This document shows, in pieces, positions 34,725 through 44,337 of a stretch of 64,000 nucleotides of DNA. This DNA comes from Bacteroides sp. (GTDB lineage: Bacteria > Bacteroidota > Bacteroidia > Bacteroidales > Bacteroidaceae), in the NCBI GenBank assembly GCA_019414665.1, contig DXLO01000011.1, forward strand, positions 10,300 to 74,299, in the 5' to 3' direction. Numbering within the stretch: the stretch's first letter is position 1; each line of letters starts with the position of its first letter. Under the pieces are notes generated by a model, which did not search any database, was not told where the DNA came from, and was given only the letters and a program-made list of their open reading frames with translations. Position numbers and translations under genes: made by a program.

Positions 34725-34746
34725 TATATATCTCTTAATAAGAGAT
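34714..34746 (-). repeat. Right inverted repeat with an extra direct half-site
   Basis: 34725-34746 is the exact reverse complement of the left repeat. Just before it TATATATCTCTTA occurs a second time at 34714-34726, overlapping the repeat by two bases, like an accessory recombinase half-site. Confidence 0.8.
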
Positions 34747-34782
34747 CTATCGTATAACTGATGACACGCCATATAATAATGT

Positions 34783-35322
34783 ATGGTTGTGAAGATGTTA
34801 AAGCGAAGATTAAAAGTAAATAAAAATATGGACTATCTATTCTTGAGACGACACAGACGGACTGCTACTTCGAATAGGCAGAAAAGCCTGCTTCTTAAGG
34901 CTGCTGAACGCCAGTGGGAACTACAGTTCGCCAATAAGGGAACTGAAGGGAGAAAGGTGGATTGTGCCCTATATAAATGTATATTGTATAACCTTGAAAT
35001 AAAGCAAGTTTTTTTGGATTCGGAGCTTTCTTTGAAAAAGTTTAGCGTTATGATAGACACCAACCAAACTTACCTGTCGAATGTGGTAAACAAGTATTTC
35101 AACTGCAATTTGAAGGAGTTGCTGAATACTTACCGTGTGGAATATGCCAAAGAGTTACTCCATGCTGGGAAATGTTCATTAGAAGAACTCCCACAGCGAT
35201 GTGGCTTTGCCTCTAGAAGTGCTTTTTATGCCTCTTTTAGTAAAATAGTCGGAATGTCTCCTTTGCGCTTTCTAGCTCGAGAACAGAATAATTCGCTCTT
35301 AGAATCAATGATTTATGTATAA
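34783..35322 (+). CDS. AraC-type HTH DNA-binding protein
   Basis: A 179-residue protein with a basic N-terminus (RRLKVNK, RRHRRTATSNRQK) and a C-terminal AraC-like double HTH: LSLKKFSVMIDTNQTYLSNV, then LLNTYRVEYAKELL and GFASRSAFYASFSKIVGMSP. No ligand-binding domain is visible. It lies 44 nt before the surface lipoprotein gene with no promoter between, so the two are probably one transcript driven by the invertible segment. It may regulate the surface gene or other loci (inference). ATG 34783 was chosen; an internal ATG at 34828 is possible because no Shine-Dalgarno distinguishes them. Confidence 0.75.
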   Translation: MVVKMLKRRLKVNKNMDYLFLRRHRRTATSNRQKSLLLKAAERQWELQFANKGTEGRKVDCALYKCILYNLEIKQVFLDSELSLKKFSVMIDTNQTYLSNVVNKYFNCNLKELLNTYRVEYAKELLHAGKCSLEELPQRCGFASRSAFYASFSKIVGMSPLRFLAREQNNSLLESMIYV

Positions 35323-35366
35323 TCAATTTTAGTTTTTTAAATTTATAAATTTAAAGTTTTTCTATT

Positions 35367-38300
35367 ATGAACAAAAAGTTTTTAAGTGCAATCCTGTTTG
35401 GTGCCTTGATGGTTACCTCGACAGGAACATTTGTATCTTGTAAGGACTATGATGATGACATCGACAGCTTGAACGAGAAAGTGGACAAGCTGACTAAAGA
35501 TTTGTCTGAATTACAGGCCGCAGCTGGAAAATATGTCACAGCTGTCAAGTATGATGCGGCAACAGGTAAGTTGACTGTTACCGGCGGTAACGGTGAAACT
35601 TTCCAACTTCCGATGCCTGCTGAACTTCCCACTTACTCTTTGAAAGTTGTAGATGGTAAGATACAGTTGTTAGATGGTGACAAGGTCGTTTCTGAAGCAC
35701 CCCTGCCTACAACTGATGCTCCTGCGGCATTTGATCCTACTTTGTTGAAGTGGAACAATGGCTATCTGTATTATGGAGATGTAAAAATCTCAGGTGTAGA
35801 GAAACCTCAAAGCGTTGGTTCTATTACAGAAGTGAAAGATGAAGAAACTGGTGAGGTGATTGGCTATGTCATTGAACTAGATGGAAAATCTGCTACATTC
35901 TCTTTGGTTGCTGATTTGAAGGCGTTAGTATTCCAACCTGCATTCTATTATCACGGTATTGAAGCAATGGAAGCTATTGGTCTTAATTATAAAACCTTGA
36001 CAGTAGCTAAAGTAGATGCAGATGGAAATTATGATAAGGATGCTCCTGTTGTAGGTGAAGCAACTACAATGATTCCGGACTTGGTAGCTGATTATCATGT
36101 AAATCCTACCGTAGCAAAAGTTCCAGGTGATGTAAAAGCATATACTTTCTTGCGTTATGACAAGAATTATACTCGTTCTGCTGCGACAGCTCCGAAAGTA
36201 GTAAAAACTAATGTTACAAACGGTAAGGCCCCCAAGGGTATATTGACTGTAAATGCTCATTTTACAGATGCTGATATTAAGAACATTGAAAATGATGAGC
36301 AAGTAACTGTATTAGCTTTGCAAGTAAGTAAGGGGGATACCGTTGTTACTTCTGATTATGCTGCTGTTAAGGCTGCTTATTACAAGGACTTGGTATTGGC
36401 AGCTGTAGATAGTATTCATGCAAATGACCGCCACTTGTTTACAACTGCTGCTGACGCTATTGCTGATAATGAACATGTTTGCAAGATTGTCTGGAACAGC
36501 AATGGTATCGATATTGCTCGTTTGGTCAATACTCACAGAACTAATATAGATAAAGAAGGTACACATTCAAAATGGGATGTTCGTGCTGCTGATGGTACTG
36601 TAGAAAAATATGGTTTCAAATATTCTTACGAATTAGTTGGTTATCATAAAGGTAATAACGAAACTTCAGAAAGTGCTCATGCTGCATTGAAGGGTTCTGT
36701 TATTCGTCCTCAGATGACAAGTGGTGGTAAGCAGCAACCTTGGGGATTTACTCAGAATAAAGCTACAAAAGATCGTGAACCGTTGGTTCGTGTTATCTTG
36801 ACTGATACTATTAGCGGAAAAATAGCTTCTGTTGGTTATTTAAAATTCAAGATTACCGATACTGCTAATCAGAATGAAGTTGTATTGACCCCGAATTTCC
36901 CATTTGCCAATGGTTATACTGTTGATTGTACAGAAACAGAGACTAAACTTGGTTTGTCATGGCATCAAGTTGAAGAACAGATTCTGGCTCAATTGGAAGA
37001 AATTGGTATTTCTAAGGATGAATTCCATAAGAATTTCAAATTGGATGGTGCTGTAGAAGACGTAGAGCAACAAGCTTTGGTAAATGCTACTCAGTATGAT
37101 GGAATTACTGTTGATTCTAAGGCTGTTACTACTCCGGTTGGTGTGGTTTCACAGACTAATTGGGATCCGGCGGATGAAATGACTGAAGTTTTGACTTGGG
37201 TAGTTAAGAATAATCAGGCATATCACATCTTTAAGGCTGGTGCTAAGAGTATTGCAGTAAATGTACGTTATAGCTATGAAGTATCTGAAGGTGTATATCA
37301 ATATGTATATGTTACTTTCACTTGGACTCCTAGTCCTTTGAACTTTACTCCTAATGGTACCATTGAAAACTCTGCTAAGATTGATAAATATTGGTATGAA
37401 AAGAACGGTGCTGTAGCAGGTTCTGGTTATTCAGATATCCATGCTAATGTTCATCAAGTTGTTAGCGATAACTCTAATGATTGTACATTTGATAGCGAAA
37501 TCTTGAATACTTTCACTGGTAATGTGATTACCGTGACAAGTGACGCTACTTATCCTGCATTTGCTAATGATAAGTTGACTAAGGAAGTTGTATTTGCTAA
37601 CCCTCAAGATCATTTGACTAAGAAGGGAACTGCTTATGTCGTGAATGGTGCTTCTGGTGCTCAATATGATATCACTGTATCTGCTGATGGAAAAACTCTA
37701 CAAGCTACTAATAACGCTGTAACAAAAGCAGTTGTTGTTCTTGCTGGAACAGTGATGGAATATCAAGAAAATGATTTTGCAAAAGATATTTTGAACAATG
37801 CAGATCACAACTTGCTGGGACAAGACCAGACATTTACTGCTAAATTGCAAATTAATGCTGCTAACTGCGATTATGTAGATTATGCTTTGGGTAACAACGT
37901 ATTCTATGCTAAATATTTGCGTCCTGTATCAGTAGATCCGTCAGATGTAGATGAATTAATTGATGCTACTAATGGTGCTTCTATTGCAGGCTTGACCTTG
38001 AATCTGATTGATTGGAGAGACAAGTATTTTGATAAAGCAGAAGATACTACTGGTGATGATGGTAAGAAATATAATTTCTATGGATTTTATGGCGTAACTA
38101 AAGTTGCTGCTGATATTGAAAACGCTACAACAACTTTGAATGGTGGAACATTAGGTTCTACTAAATTATCTTCTGTAACGAAGAATGTAAAATTGTATTT
38201 CGGTGAAGATAAATCTACAACCAATGTATTTACTGCTCTGAAGGTTGGCGATAATGGTAAATTCTATTATTACAATAATGGTACTACTTTAGGTAAGTTT

Positions 38301-38390
38301 ACAATCCGCGTTCCGCTGGAAGTTACTTATAAGTGGGGTACTATCTATACCGAAGTTGATTTGAATATCAATAAGACTATTCAGAACTAA
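35367..38390 (+). CDS. Large surface lipoprotein, S-layer-like
   Basis: A 1007-residue lipoprotein with SpII signal MNKKFLSAILFGALMVTSTG and lipid-accepting Cys25 in FVSCKDYDDDID. The acidic residues right after the Cys fit the Bacteroides lipoprotein surface-export signal. A short coiled coil (DSLNEKVDKLTKDLSELQA) precedes a long beta-rich, Thr/Asn/Asp/Ala-rich body without enzymatic motifs. Abundance-type codon use and this N-terminus recall the phase-variable S-layer protein BT1927 of B. thetaiotaomicron (from memory; not searched). It is followed by a strong terminator and preceded by the HTH gene and invertible promoter segment. A PL29-like N-terminal domain annotation is an alternative label. 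Confidence 0.8.
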   Translation: MNKKFLSAILFGALMVTSTGTFVSCKDYDDDIDSLNEKVDKLTKDLSELQAAAGKYVTAVKYDAATGKLTVTGGNGETFQLPMPAELPTYSLKVVDGKIQLLDGDKVVSEAPLPTTDAPAAFDPTLLKWNNGYLYYGDVKISGVEKPQSVGSITEVKDEETGEVIGYVIELDGKSATFSLVADLKALVFQPAFYYHGIEAMEAIGLNYKTLTVAKVDADGNYDKDAPVVGEATTMIPDLVADYHVNPTVAKVPGDVKAYTFLRYDKNYTRSAATAPKVVKTNVTNGKAPKGILTVNAHFTDADIKNIENDEQVTVLALQVSKGDTVVTSDYAAVKAAYYKDLVLAAVDSIHANDRHLFTTAADAIADNEHVCKIVWNSNGIDIARLVNTHRTNIDKEGTHSKWDVRAADGTVEKYGFKYSYELVGYHKGNNETSESAHAALKGSVIRPQMTSGGKQQPWGFTQNKATKDREPLVRVILTDTISGKIASVGYLKFKITDTANQNEVVLTPNFPFANGYTVDCTETETKLGLSWHQVEEQILAQLEEIGISKDEFHKNFKLDGAVEDVEQQALVNATQYDGITVDSKAVTTPVGVVSQTNWDPADEMTEVLTWVVKNNQAYHIFKAGAKSIAVNVRYSYEVSEGVYQYVYVTFTWTPSPLNFTPNGTIENSAKIDKYWYEKNGAVAGSGYSDIHANVHQVVSDNSNDCTFDSEILNTFTGNVITVTSDATYPAFANDKLTKEVVFANPQDHLTKKGTAYVVNGASGAQYDITVSADGKTLQATNNAVTKAVVVLAGTVMEYQENDFAKDILNNADHNLLGQDQTFTAKLQINAANCDYVDYALGNNVFYAKYLRPVSVDPSDVDELIDATNGASIAGLTLNLIDWRDKYFDKAEDTTGDDGKKYNFYGFYGVTKVAADIENATTTLNGGTLGSTKLSSVTKNVKLYFGEDKSTTNVFTALKVGDNGKFYYYNNGTTLGKFTIRVPLEVTYKWGTIYTEVDLNINKTIQN

Positions 38391-38420
38391 TATTGTAATA
38401 ACTTTGAGTTTAATTTAAAT

Positions 38421-38454
38421 AAGGGCCGGCCATTCATAGTGGCTGGCCTTTTTT
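38421..38454 (+). terminator. Intrinsic terminator of the surface lipoprotein gene
   Basis: AAGGGCCGGCCA pairs with TGGCTGGCCTT (one bulged G, one G-T), 7-nt loop, followed by a six-T run. Confidence 0.85.
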
Positions 38455-38473
38455 AATAGGAGGAAAGAATGAA

Positions 38474-38953
38474 ATGAAAAAACTGAAATTTATTTTATTG
38501 TTGACTGTTTTATTAACAACCTTTTCTTGTCAATCAGGAAAACAGAAGGTGCAAAGCAAAGAAGAGAAGAGTATTAATGAATTTGTAGCTCATCTAACGG
38601 AAGTTGATACGGTTTTGATAACAAACCTAATAAATCAATTTATGGAATATGCGAAAAATGGTCAGCTGGAATCTGCCGCAGCTATGCTTTATAAAGCCGA
38701 TTCAGCAGATGTTTGGAATGAACCTATTCAATTGGATAACAATGAATTGCATCAAGTCGCAAAAATGCTGGAATCTTTTCCTGTATTAAGTTATAAGATA
38801 GATTATATAAAGTTCTATACTCCTGTTAAAAACGAGGTGAAGTGTACGATTGTTATGCAGAAAGGAGAAAGTGGAACACCTATTGCAACTAGTAGTTGGT
38901 ATTTTAAGCTGATGAATTATTTGGGTGGATGGCGGCTTTGTATGATGAATTAG
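38474..38953 (+). CDS. Lipoprotein of unknown function
   Basis: A 159-residue lipoprotein (MKKLKFILLLTVLLTTFSC, Cys19) with a mostly helical mature part and a beta-containing C-terminus (KCTIVMQKGESG, SSWYFKLMNYLGGW) that hints at a small NTF2-like or DUF-type fold. I do not recognise the family. An unusually strong Shine-Dalgarno (AGGAGGAAAG, 38459-38468) lies just upstream, so translation may be efficient. It sits after the surface-lipoprotein terminator and is low in GC like that gene, suggesting it belongs to the same accessory block. Confidence 0.65.
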   Translation: MKKLKFILLLTVLLTTFSCQSGKQKVQSKEEKSINEFVAHLTEVDTVLITNLINQFMEYAKNGQLESAAAMLYKADSADVWNEPIQLDNNELHQVAKMLESFPVLSYKIDYIKFYTPVKNEVKCTIVMQKGESGTPIATSSWYFKLMNYLGGWRLCMMN

Positions 38954-39473
38954 CTAATGATCGATTTATATAAGCAGTCGTGGGAAAAAGTGTCATTTAA
39001 AAATTATTGAAGGGGGTGTTTGTTTAGGATATTTATGTGATTTTCAATACAAAAGATTATAGTTATAAATTGTAGCAGGGTCAAAATAGAACGGTTTCTC
39101 AGGCTTGTAGTCGAAAAGTTGACAGTTCAACCAGATAATCCGGACTGTCAGCTTCTTTTTTTGTGTCCGGAGAGATTTCTTCTGTCCGGTAAGTTCCCTA
39201 TGGATCCAGATAGCAGTGCATTTACCCATAGCAAGGATAACAGCATTACGATAATCTGTGAAAGTATTTCTTTCTTAATCATATTATACCTGTTCCTTTT
39301 CAAAAGTTACGAAAGAGTGATCGCATGAGTAAGAAAAATCTTACTCTGCTGTTTTGTAAGCCTTGTCCATGCTTTGTATCCGTCGTCTTGCACCGAATAT
39401 CTTGTAACAGGAATGAAACTCCTTTGTCACGAAACCTTTAATAGAGTGTAACTCTCAAGAAACCTGACCCATC
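38954..39473. other. Gene-free region before the TonB receptor
   Basis: Holds a good terminator (39116-39154) and a perfect 8-bp hairpin GAGTAAGA-AAAA-TCTTACTC (39327-39346) without a T-run. No convincing gene. Confidence 0.55.
39116..39154 (+). terminator. Intrinsic terminator downstream of the lipoprotein gene
   Basis: AAGTTGACAGT pairs with ACTGTCAGCTT (11 bp, one G-T), 17-nt loop, followed by CTTTTTTTG. Confidence 0.7.
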
Positions 39474-39481
39474 TACTTTTG
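39474..39481 (+). promoter_or_regulatory. -7 box of the TonB receptor gene
   Basis: TACTTTTG, perfect TAnnTTTG, 29 nt before ATG 39511. Confidence 0.5.
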
Positions 39482-39510
39482 CAGCAGATTTATAACGCAT
39501 AAAAAAGTAT

Positions 39511-42279
39511 ATGAAAAAGGTTGTTAGAGCTGTGTCTCTTATGCTGCTGATGGCAGGTGTTTGTGGAAATGCATTTGCCGAGGAAAATGAAAACATTGTC
39601 CGGCAAGGCGCTATCCGCGGACGTGTGATAGACAATGGAAAACAAATTCTGCCGGGTGCTTCCATCTTTGTTGAAAATCTGAAAACCGGAGTAATCAGTG
39701 ATGTGAACGGTTTTTATACGCTGCCCAATCTGAAACCCGGAACTTACACAGTTAAAGTAACCTACGTAGGTTATAGCCCCATTGAAATGAAAGTTACCGT
39801 CCCCGAAGGCAAGACTTTAGAAAAAGATATAGTGATGAATGAAGGGGTGGAACTGCAGGAAGTGCAGGTAAAGGGAGCTTTTCAAGGACAGAAGAAAGCA
39901 ATCAATACACAAAAGAATAATCTGGGTATCACTAATGTTGTATCTGCCGACCAGGTAGGGAAATTTCCCGACTCAAACATAGGTGATGCATTGAAACGTA
40001 TCAGTGGCATCAATGTGCAATACGATCAAGGCGAGGCCCGTTTCGGACAGGTCCGCGGCACTAGTGCCGATTTAAGTTCCGTCACCATTAACGGCAACCG
40101 TGTCCCATCTGCTGAAGGGGATACCCGTAACGTGCAGTTGGACTTGATTCCTGCCGATATGATTCAGACCATCGAAGTAAGCAAAGTCGTTACACCCGAT
40201 ATGGACGGCGATGCTATCGGTGGTTCCATCAATCTGGTAACCAAAAATTCTCCTTATAAACGCACTATCAATGCTACAGCGGGAAGTGGTTACAACTGGA
40301 TCAGCGAGAAAGCCCAGTTGAACTTAGGTTTCACTTACGGCGATCGTTTCTTCAATGACAGACTGGGCATGCTGCTCTCCGCTTCTTATCAGAATGCTCC
40401 TTCCGGTTCTTATGATACTGAATTCATGTGGGAACAAAATGAAGATGGCAAAGTATATGTCAGCGATTATCAGATGCGCCGGTACTTTGTCACCCGTGAA
40501 CGTCAAAGTTATTCGGCGGCTTTTGATTTTGATATCAATGAAAACCATAAATTGACTTTCAAAGGGATCTTCAACAACCGTAACGATTGGGAAAACCGTT
40601 ACCGTACCAATATCAAGGATTTGGATGAGAACGGAAAAGGCACAGTCCGCATCCAGACCAAAGCAGGTACTCCCGATAATCGCAATGCCCGTCTGGAGCG
40701 TCAGCGTACCATGGATTTCGCTTTGGGCGGAGAACACTTATGGGGGGCAATCGGTATGGATTGGAATGCCAGTTATGCAAAAGCTACGGAAGAACGCCCT
40801 AATGAACGTTATCTTGACTTCCAACTGAAAAAGCAGGAATTTGATATGGACTTGAGTGATGAACGCCAGCCGTTGGCAACACCTGGAACAGGTTCTACTT
40901 TGACACTGAGTGATAAGTTCAGCTTGAAGGAACTGACGGAACAACAGGAGGACATCAAAGAAGAAGATATGAAATTCTCGGCCAATTTCAAGGCCAGTTT
41001 AAATAATGGAGCTAAACTGAAGTTCGGTGCGAAGGTAGTACGTAAAACAAAAGAGAAAGAAATAGACTTCTACGAATATACTCCGAAAGACGAGGATGCC
41101 TTCATGACCAACAGCCTGAAAAATACGGTAGACCAGAGTACGGATAAGTTTATGCCGAGCGACAAATATCAGGTAGGAACATTTGCCAGTAAAGAATATG
41201 TGGGTGGATTGAATTTAAATGATGCTTCCCAGTTCGATAAAGAACAGGTACAAGCCGAATTGGCTGAGAACTTTGAGGCTCGTGAAACTGTAAGTTCCGG
41301 GTATGTGCGGTTTGATCATAAATTCGCTTCCGATATAAACTTGATGGCGGGACTCCGTATGGAACATACTTCCCTTCGTTATACCGGCCGTAACTATGAT
41401 GATGAGACAGATAAGACCACCAAGACCGGCCGCATGACCAACAGTTATGTGAATTTCCTTCCTTCTATTTTGGTGAAATGGGATGTAAATGATGATTTCA
41501 AGATACGCGGTTCTTACACGCAGACCTTGAGCCGGCCCAAATATTCAGCTTTGGTTCCCAGTGTGAATATCAACCGTGGTGATAATGAAATAAAGATTGG
41601 TAATTCTGACTTGAAACCGACTATTTCTTATAACTTTGATTTGAGTGCCGATTATTATTTCAAGAGTGTAGGTTTAGTGAGCGCAGGTTTTTTCTATAAG
41701 AAAATAGACGATTTCATCGTAGATCAGGTACTGACCAACTATGAATACCAAGGAACAGAATATACCCGTTTCACTCAGCCCAAGAATGCAGGAAATGCTA
41801 ATCTGTGGGGATTGGAATTTTCTTATCAGCGTGATTTCGGCTTCATTGCTCCGGCCTTGAAGTATGTGGGTTTCTATGGAACCTATACTTATACTCACTC
41901 ACGCGTGGAGGACTTTAACTTCGAAGGACGTGAGAACGAGAGCGGGTTGAGTTTGCCGGGGTCTCCCGAGCATACGGCGAATGCCTCTCTTTACTTTGAA
42001 AAAGGAGGCTTGAATGTGCGCCTGAGCTATAACTTTGCATCTGATTTTATCGATGAAATGGGCCCAAGTACATTTTATGACAGATATTATGATGCTGTGA
42101 ACTATATGGATGTGAACGCCAGTTATACCTTTGGCAAGAAGGTGAAAATGACCTTTTATGCTGAGGCGAACAATCTGCTGAACCAGCCGCTCCGTTACTA
42201 CCAGGGGACGAAGGATCGTACTATGCAGGCAGGATATTATGGCGTGAGAATGAATGCAGGTTTAAAAATAAGTTTCTAA
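39511..42279 (+). CDS. TonB-dependent outer-membrane receptor
   Basis: A 922-residue receptor: signal peptide ending AFA, a carboxypeptidase-regulatory-like domain (about 33-113, GRVIDNGKQILPGASIFVEN), plug domain (VVSADQVGKFPDSNIGDALK) with the NLVTKNSP end, and a beta-barrel ending in a terminal Phe (GLKISF). It imports a ligand across the outer membrane with TonB energy. There is no SusD partner; instead a secreted metallophosphoesterase gene follows after 10 nt, suggesting uptake of a phosphorylated or phosphate-containing compound (inference). Confidence 0.92.
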   Translation: MKKVVRAVSLMLLMAGVCGNAFAEENENIVRQGAIRGRVIDNGKQILPGASIFVENLKTGVISDVNGFYTLPNLKPGTYTVKVTYVGYSPIEMKVTVPEGKTLEKDIVMNEGVELQEVQVKGAFQGQKKAINTQKNNLGITNVVSADQVGKFPDSNIGDALKRISGINVQYDQGEARFGQVRGTSADLSSVTINGNRVPSAEGDTRNVQLDLIPADMIQTIEVSKVVTPDMDGDAIGGSINLVTKNSPYKRTINATAGSGYNWISEKAQLNLGFTYGDRFFNDRLGMLLSASYQNAPSGSYDTEFMWEQNEDGKVYVSDYQMRRYFVTRERQSYSAAFDFDINENHKLTFKGIFNNRNDWENRYRTNIKDLDENGKGTVRIQTKAGTPDNRNARLERQRTMDFALGGEHLWGAIGMDWNASYAKATEERPNERYLDFQLKKQEFDMDLSDERQPLATPGTGSTLTLSDKFSLKELTEQQEDIKEEDMKFSANFKASLNNGAKLKFGAKVVRKTKEKEIDFYEYTPKDEDAFMTNSLKNTVDQSTDKFMPSDKYQVGTFASKEYVGGLNLNDASQFDKEQVQAELAENFEARETVSSGYVRFDHKFASDINLMAGLRMEHTSLRYTGRNYDDETDKTTKTGRMTNSYVNFLPSILVKWDVNDDFKIRGSYTQTLSRPKYSALVPSVNINRGDNEIKIGNSDLKPTISYNFDLSADYYFKSVGLVSAGFFYKKIDDFIVDQVLTNYEYQGTEYTRFTQPKNAGNANLWGLEFSYQRDFGFIAPALKYVGFYGTYTYTHSRVEDFNFEGRENESGLSLPGSPEHTANASLYFEKGGLNVRLSYNFASDFIDEMGPSTFYDRYYDAVNYMDVNASYTFGKKVKMTFYAEANNLLNQPLRYYQGTKDRTMQAGYYGVRMNAGLKISF

Positions 42280-42289
42280 AAATAAGTAT

Positions 42290-43261
42290 ATGAAAACGTT
42301 GATGATGATTAGAAAAATGAAAGAAGTATTGACATGGGTATGGATTGCCGTCATTGGTACGGCTATCTGCCTGAATGTGTGTGCCCAGACTCCGCAAGAT
42401 TGGAAAAGACTGGAGAAACAACTGAATTTTTATATGGCCAACGATTTGGGACGTAACGGTTATTATGACCAGAAGCCCATAGCCGAGTTGATGGGAGAAA
42501 TGGCGGATGTTATTGGTCCCGAGTGTGTATTTGCAGCCGGAGACGTGCACCATTTTGAAGGTGTGCGCAGCGTTAACGATCCGCTCTGGATGACCAACTA
42601 CGAGTTGATTTACAGTCATCCCGAGTTGATGATAGACTGGTTTCCGATCTTGGGAAATCATGAATACCGGGGTAATACGCAGGCTGTGTTGGATTATACC
42701 AATGTGAGTCGTCGCTGGTCGATGCCTGGTCGTTATTATACCAAAGTCTTTGAGAAGAAAGGAACTGCCATCCGTTTTGTGATGATAGATACCGCTCCTC
42801 TGATTGACAAATACCGTAACGAGAGCGAAACTTATCCGGATGCCTGTAAACAAGATATGGATCAGCAATTGGCATGGATAGATTCTGTACTGACTGTTGC
42901 CAAAGAAGATTGGGTAGTCGTAATCGGACATCATCCCATTTATGCTGAAACGTCGAAAGACGACAGTGAACGCAGCGATATGCAGAAGCGTCTGGATCCT
43001 ATCCTCCGTAAACATAAGGTGGATATCTATGCATGCGGACACATTCATAACTTCCAGCACCTTCGTGTGCCGGGCAGTGATATCGACTATGTGGTAAATT
43101 CGGCTGGTTCGTTGAGCCGTAAGGTAAAACCAGTGGAAGGCACTCTGTTCTGTAGTCCCGAACCGGGCTTTTCTATCTTTACGGCAGACAAGAAAGAACT
43201 GGATATGCACATGATTGATAAGAAAGGAAAAGTAATCTATACTGTAAAACGCACCAAATAG
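42290..43261 (+). CDS. Secreted metallophosphoesterase (purple acid phosphatase-like)
   Basis: A 323-residue calcineurin-like phosphoesterase with a signal peptide ending at CAQ. Metal-binding motifs appear in order: ANDLGRNG (Asp), AAGDVHHFEG (GD), ILGNHEYRG (GNHE), IGHHPIYA (GHH) and CGHIHNFQHL (GHxH). This fits the acid phosphatase/5'-nucleotidase-like branch. It is co-transcribed with the TonB receptor, from which it is separated by 10 nt, so hydrolysis outside the inner membrane probably complements uptake. The substrate is unknown. Confidence 0.9.
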   Translation: MKTLMMIRKMKEVLTWVWIAVIGTAICLNVCAQTPQDWKRLEKQLNFYMANDLGRNGYYDQKPIAELMGEMADVIGPECVFAAGDVHHFEGVRSVNDPLWMTNYELIYSHPELMIDWFPILGNHEYRGNTQAVLDYTNVSRRWSMPGRYYTKVFEKKGTAIRFVMIDTAPLIDKYRNESETYPDACKQDMDQQLAWIDSVLTVAKEDWVVVIGHHPIYAETSKDDSERSDMQKRLDPILRKHKVDIYACGHIHNFQHLRVPGSDIDYVVNSAGSLSRKVKPVEGTLFCSPEPGFSIFTADKKELDMHMIDKKGKVIYTVKRTK

Positions 43262-43286
43262 GGATAGTTATTTTAGGGAAAAAGAG

Positions 43287-43294
43287 TACATTTG
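43287..43294 (+). promoter_or_regulatory. -7 box of the antiporter gene
   Basis: TACATTTG, perfect TAnnTTTG. The in-frame TTG 43292 lies within it, so ATG 43325 is the start. Confidence 0.5.
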
Positions 43295-43324
43295 CGGTAT
43301 AAAACTGTAAATGTACTTTTTGTT

Positions 43325-44287
43325 ATGTTGAATACACTCCTTTTGATTGGTGGTCTGGCTCTCATTTTAGCTGGCGCGAATGGCTTGACGGATGGTTCTG
43401 CAGCGGTTGCCAAACGTTTCCGTATTTCTGATTTGGTAATCGGGCTTACCATTGTAGCTTTCGGCACTTCGGCTCCCGAATTGGTTATCAGTGTGCTTTC
43501 TGCATTGAATGGCAGTGCTGAAATGGCTATTGGTAATGTGGTGGGTAGTAATATATTCAATGCTTTGATGATTATAGGTTGTACTGCCTTGGTACTCCCC
43601 ATAAAAGTAGGTGAGGGGACGATGAGTAAAGAGATTCCGTTAGTCATTCTTTCTTCGTTGGTACTTTTTGTCTGTGCCAATGACATGATGCTGGACAGGG
43701 AAGCGGTCAATGTTATCAGCCGTTCCGATGGGTTTGTTCTGCTGGCTTTCTTCCTTATATTTATGCGTTATACATTTGCCATCGCCCGTAATGGGGCAGA
43801 TGAGGCAGGAGAGGAGCAGAAGATAAAGGAAATGCCTGTATGGAAATCGGTGTTGTATATTGCAGGAGGGCTGGCCGGACTCATATTCGGCGGACAGCTT
43901 TTTGTCGACGGGGCAAGCGGGCTTGCCCGTTCATGGGGTGTCAGTGAATCGGTAATCGGACTGACATTGGTAGCCGGAGGTACTTCCTTGCCGGAGCTTG
44001 CCACATCTGTTACGGCGGCTTTAAAGAAGAATCCGGGAATTGCTATCGGCAATGTCATCGGTAGTAATCTGTTCAATATATTCTTTGTTCTGGGGTGCAG
44101 CGCTACGGTGTCACCGCTTCCGATGGGGAATATAAATAACCTCGATTTAAGTGTACTGATTGCTTCCTCCCTGTTGTTGTGGCTGGTAGGCTGGTTTTTC
44201 CGCAAACGTACCATAACCCGGCTTGAAGGCGCATTGATGGTTGGCTGTTATGTCGTTTATACCGCCTATCTTATTGCCCAACAGTGA
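43325..44287 (+). CDS. CaCA-family sodium/calcium antiporter
   Basis: A 320-residue inner-membrane exchanger of the Ca2+:cation antiporter superfamily. The two inverted alpha-repeats are clear: GLTIVAFGTSAPELVISVLS then GNVVGSNIFNAL in the first half, and GLTLVAGGTSLPELATSVTA then GNVIGSNLFNIF in the second. Acidic residues for cation binding (PEL) are kept in both. About ten membrane helices and a short cytoplasmic loop near residue 160. ATG 43325 is chosen over the TTG inside the promoter box. Monocistronic. Confidence 0.92.
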   Translation: MLNTLLLIGGLALILAGANGLTDGSAAVAKRFRISDLVIGLTIVAFGTSAPELVISVLSALNGSAEMAIGNVVGSNIFNALMIIGCTALVLPIKVGEGTMSKEIPLVILSSLVLFVCANDMMLDREAVNVISRSDGFVLLAFFLIFMRYTFAIARNGADEAGEEQKIKEMPVWKSVLYIAGGLAGLIFGGQLFVDGASGLARSWGVSESVIGLTLVAGGTSLPELATSVTAALKKNPGIAIGNVIGSNLFNIFFVLGCSATVSPLPMGNINNLDLSVLIASSLLLWLVGWFFRKRTITRLEGALMVGCYVVYTAYLIAQQ

Positions 44288-44337
44288 AAAAGCCATAAAA
44301 AGAATAAGTTTTCTGCAAAAAAACTTCTATCTTTACA

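Noticed and set aside
39044..39328. Short frames on both strands before the TonB receptor
   Set aside because: They span the intrinsic terminator at 39116-39154 and show no homology I recognise.
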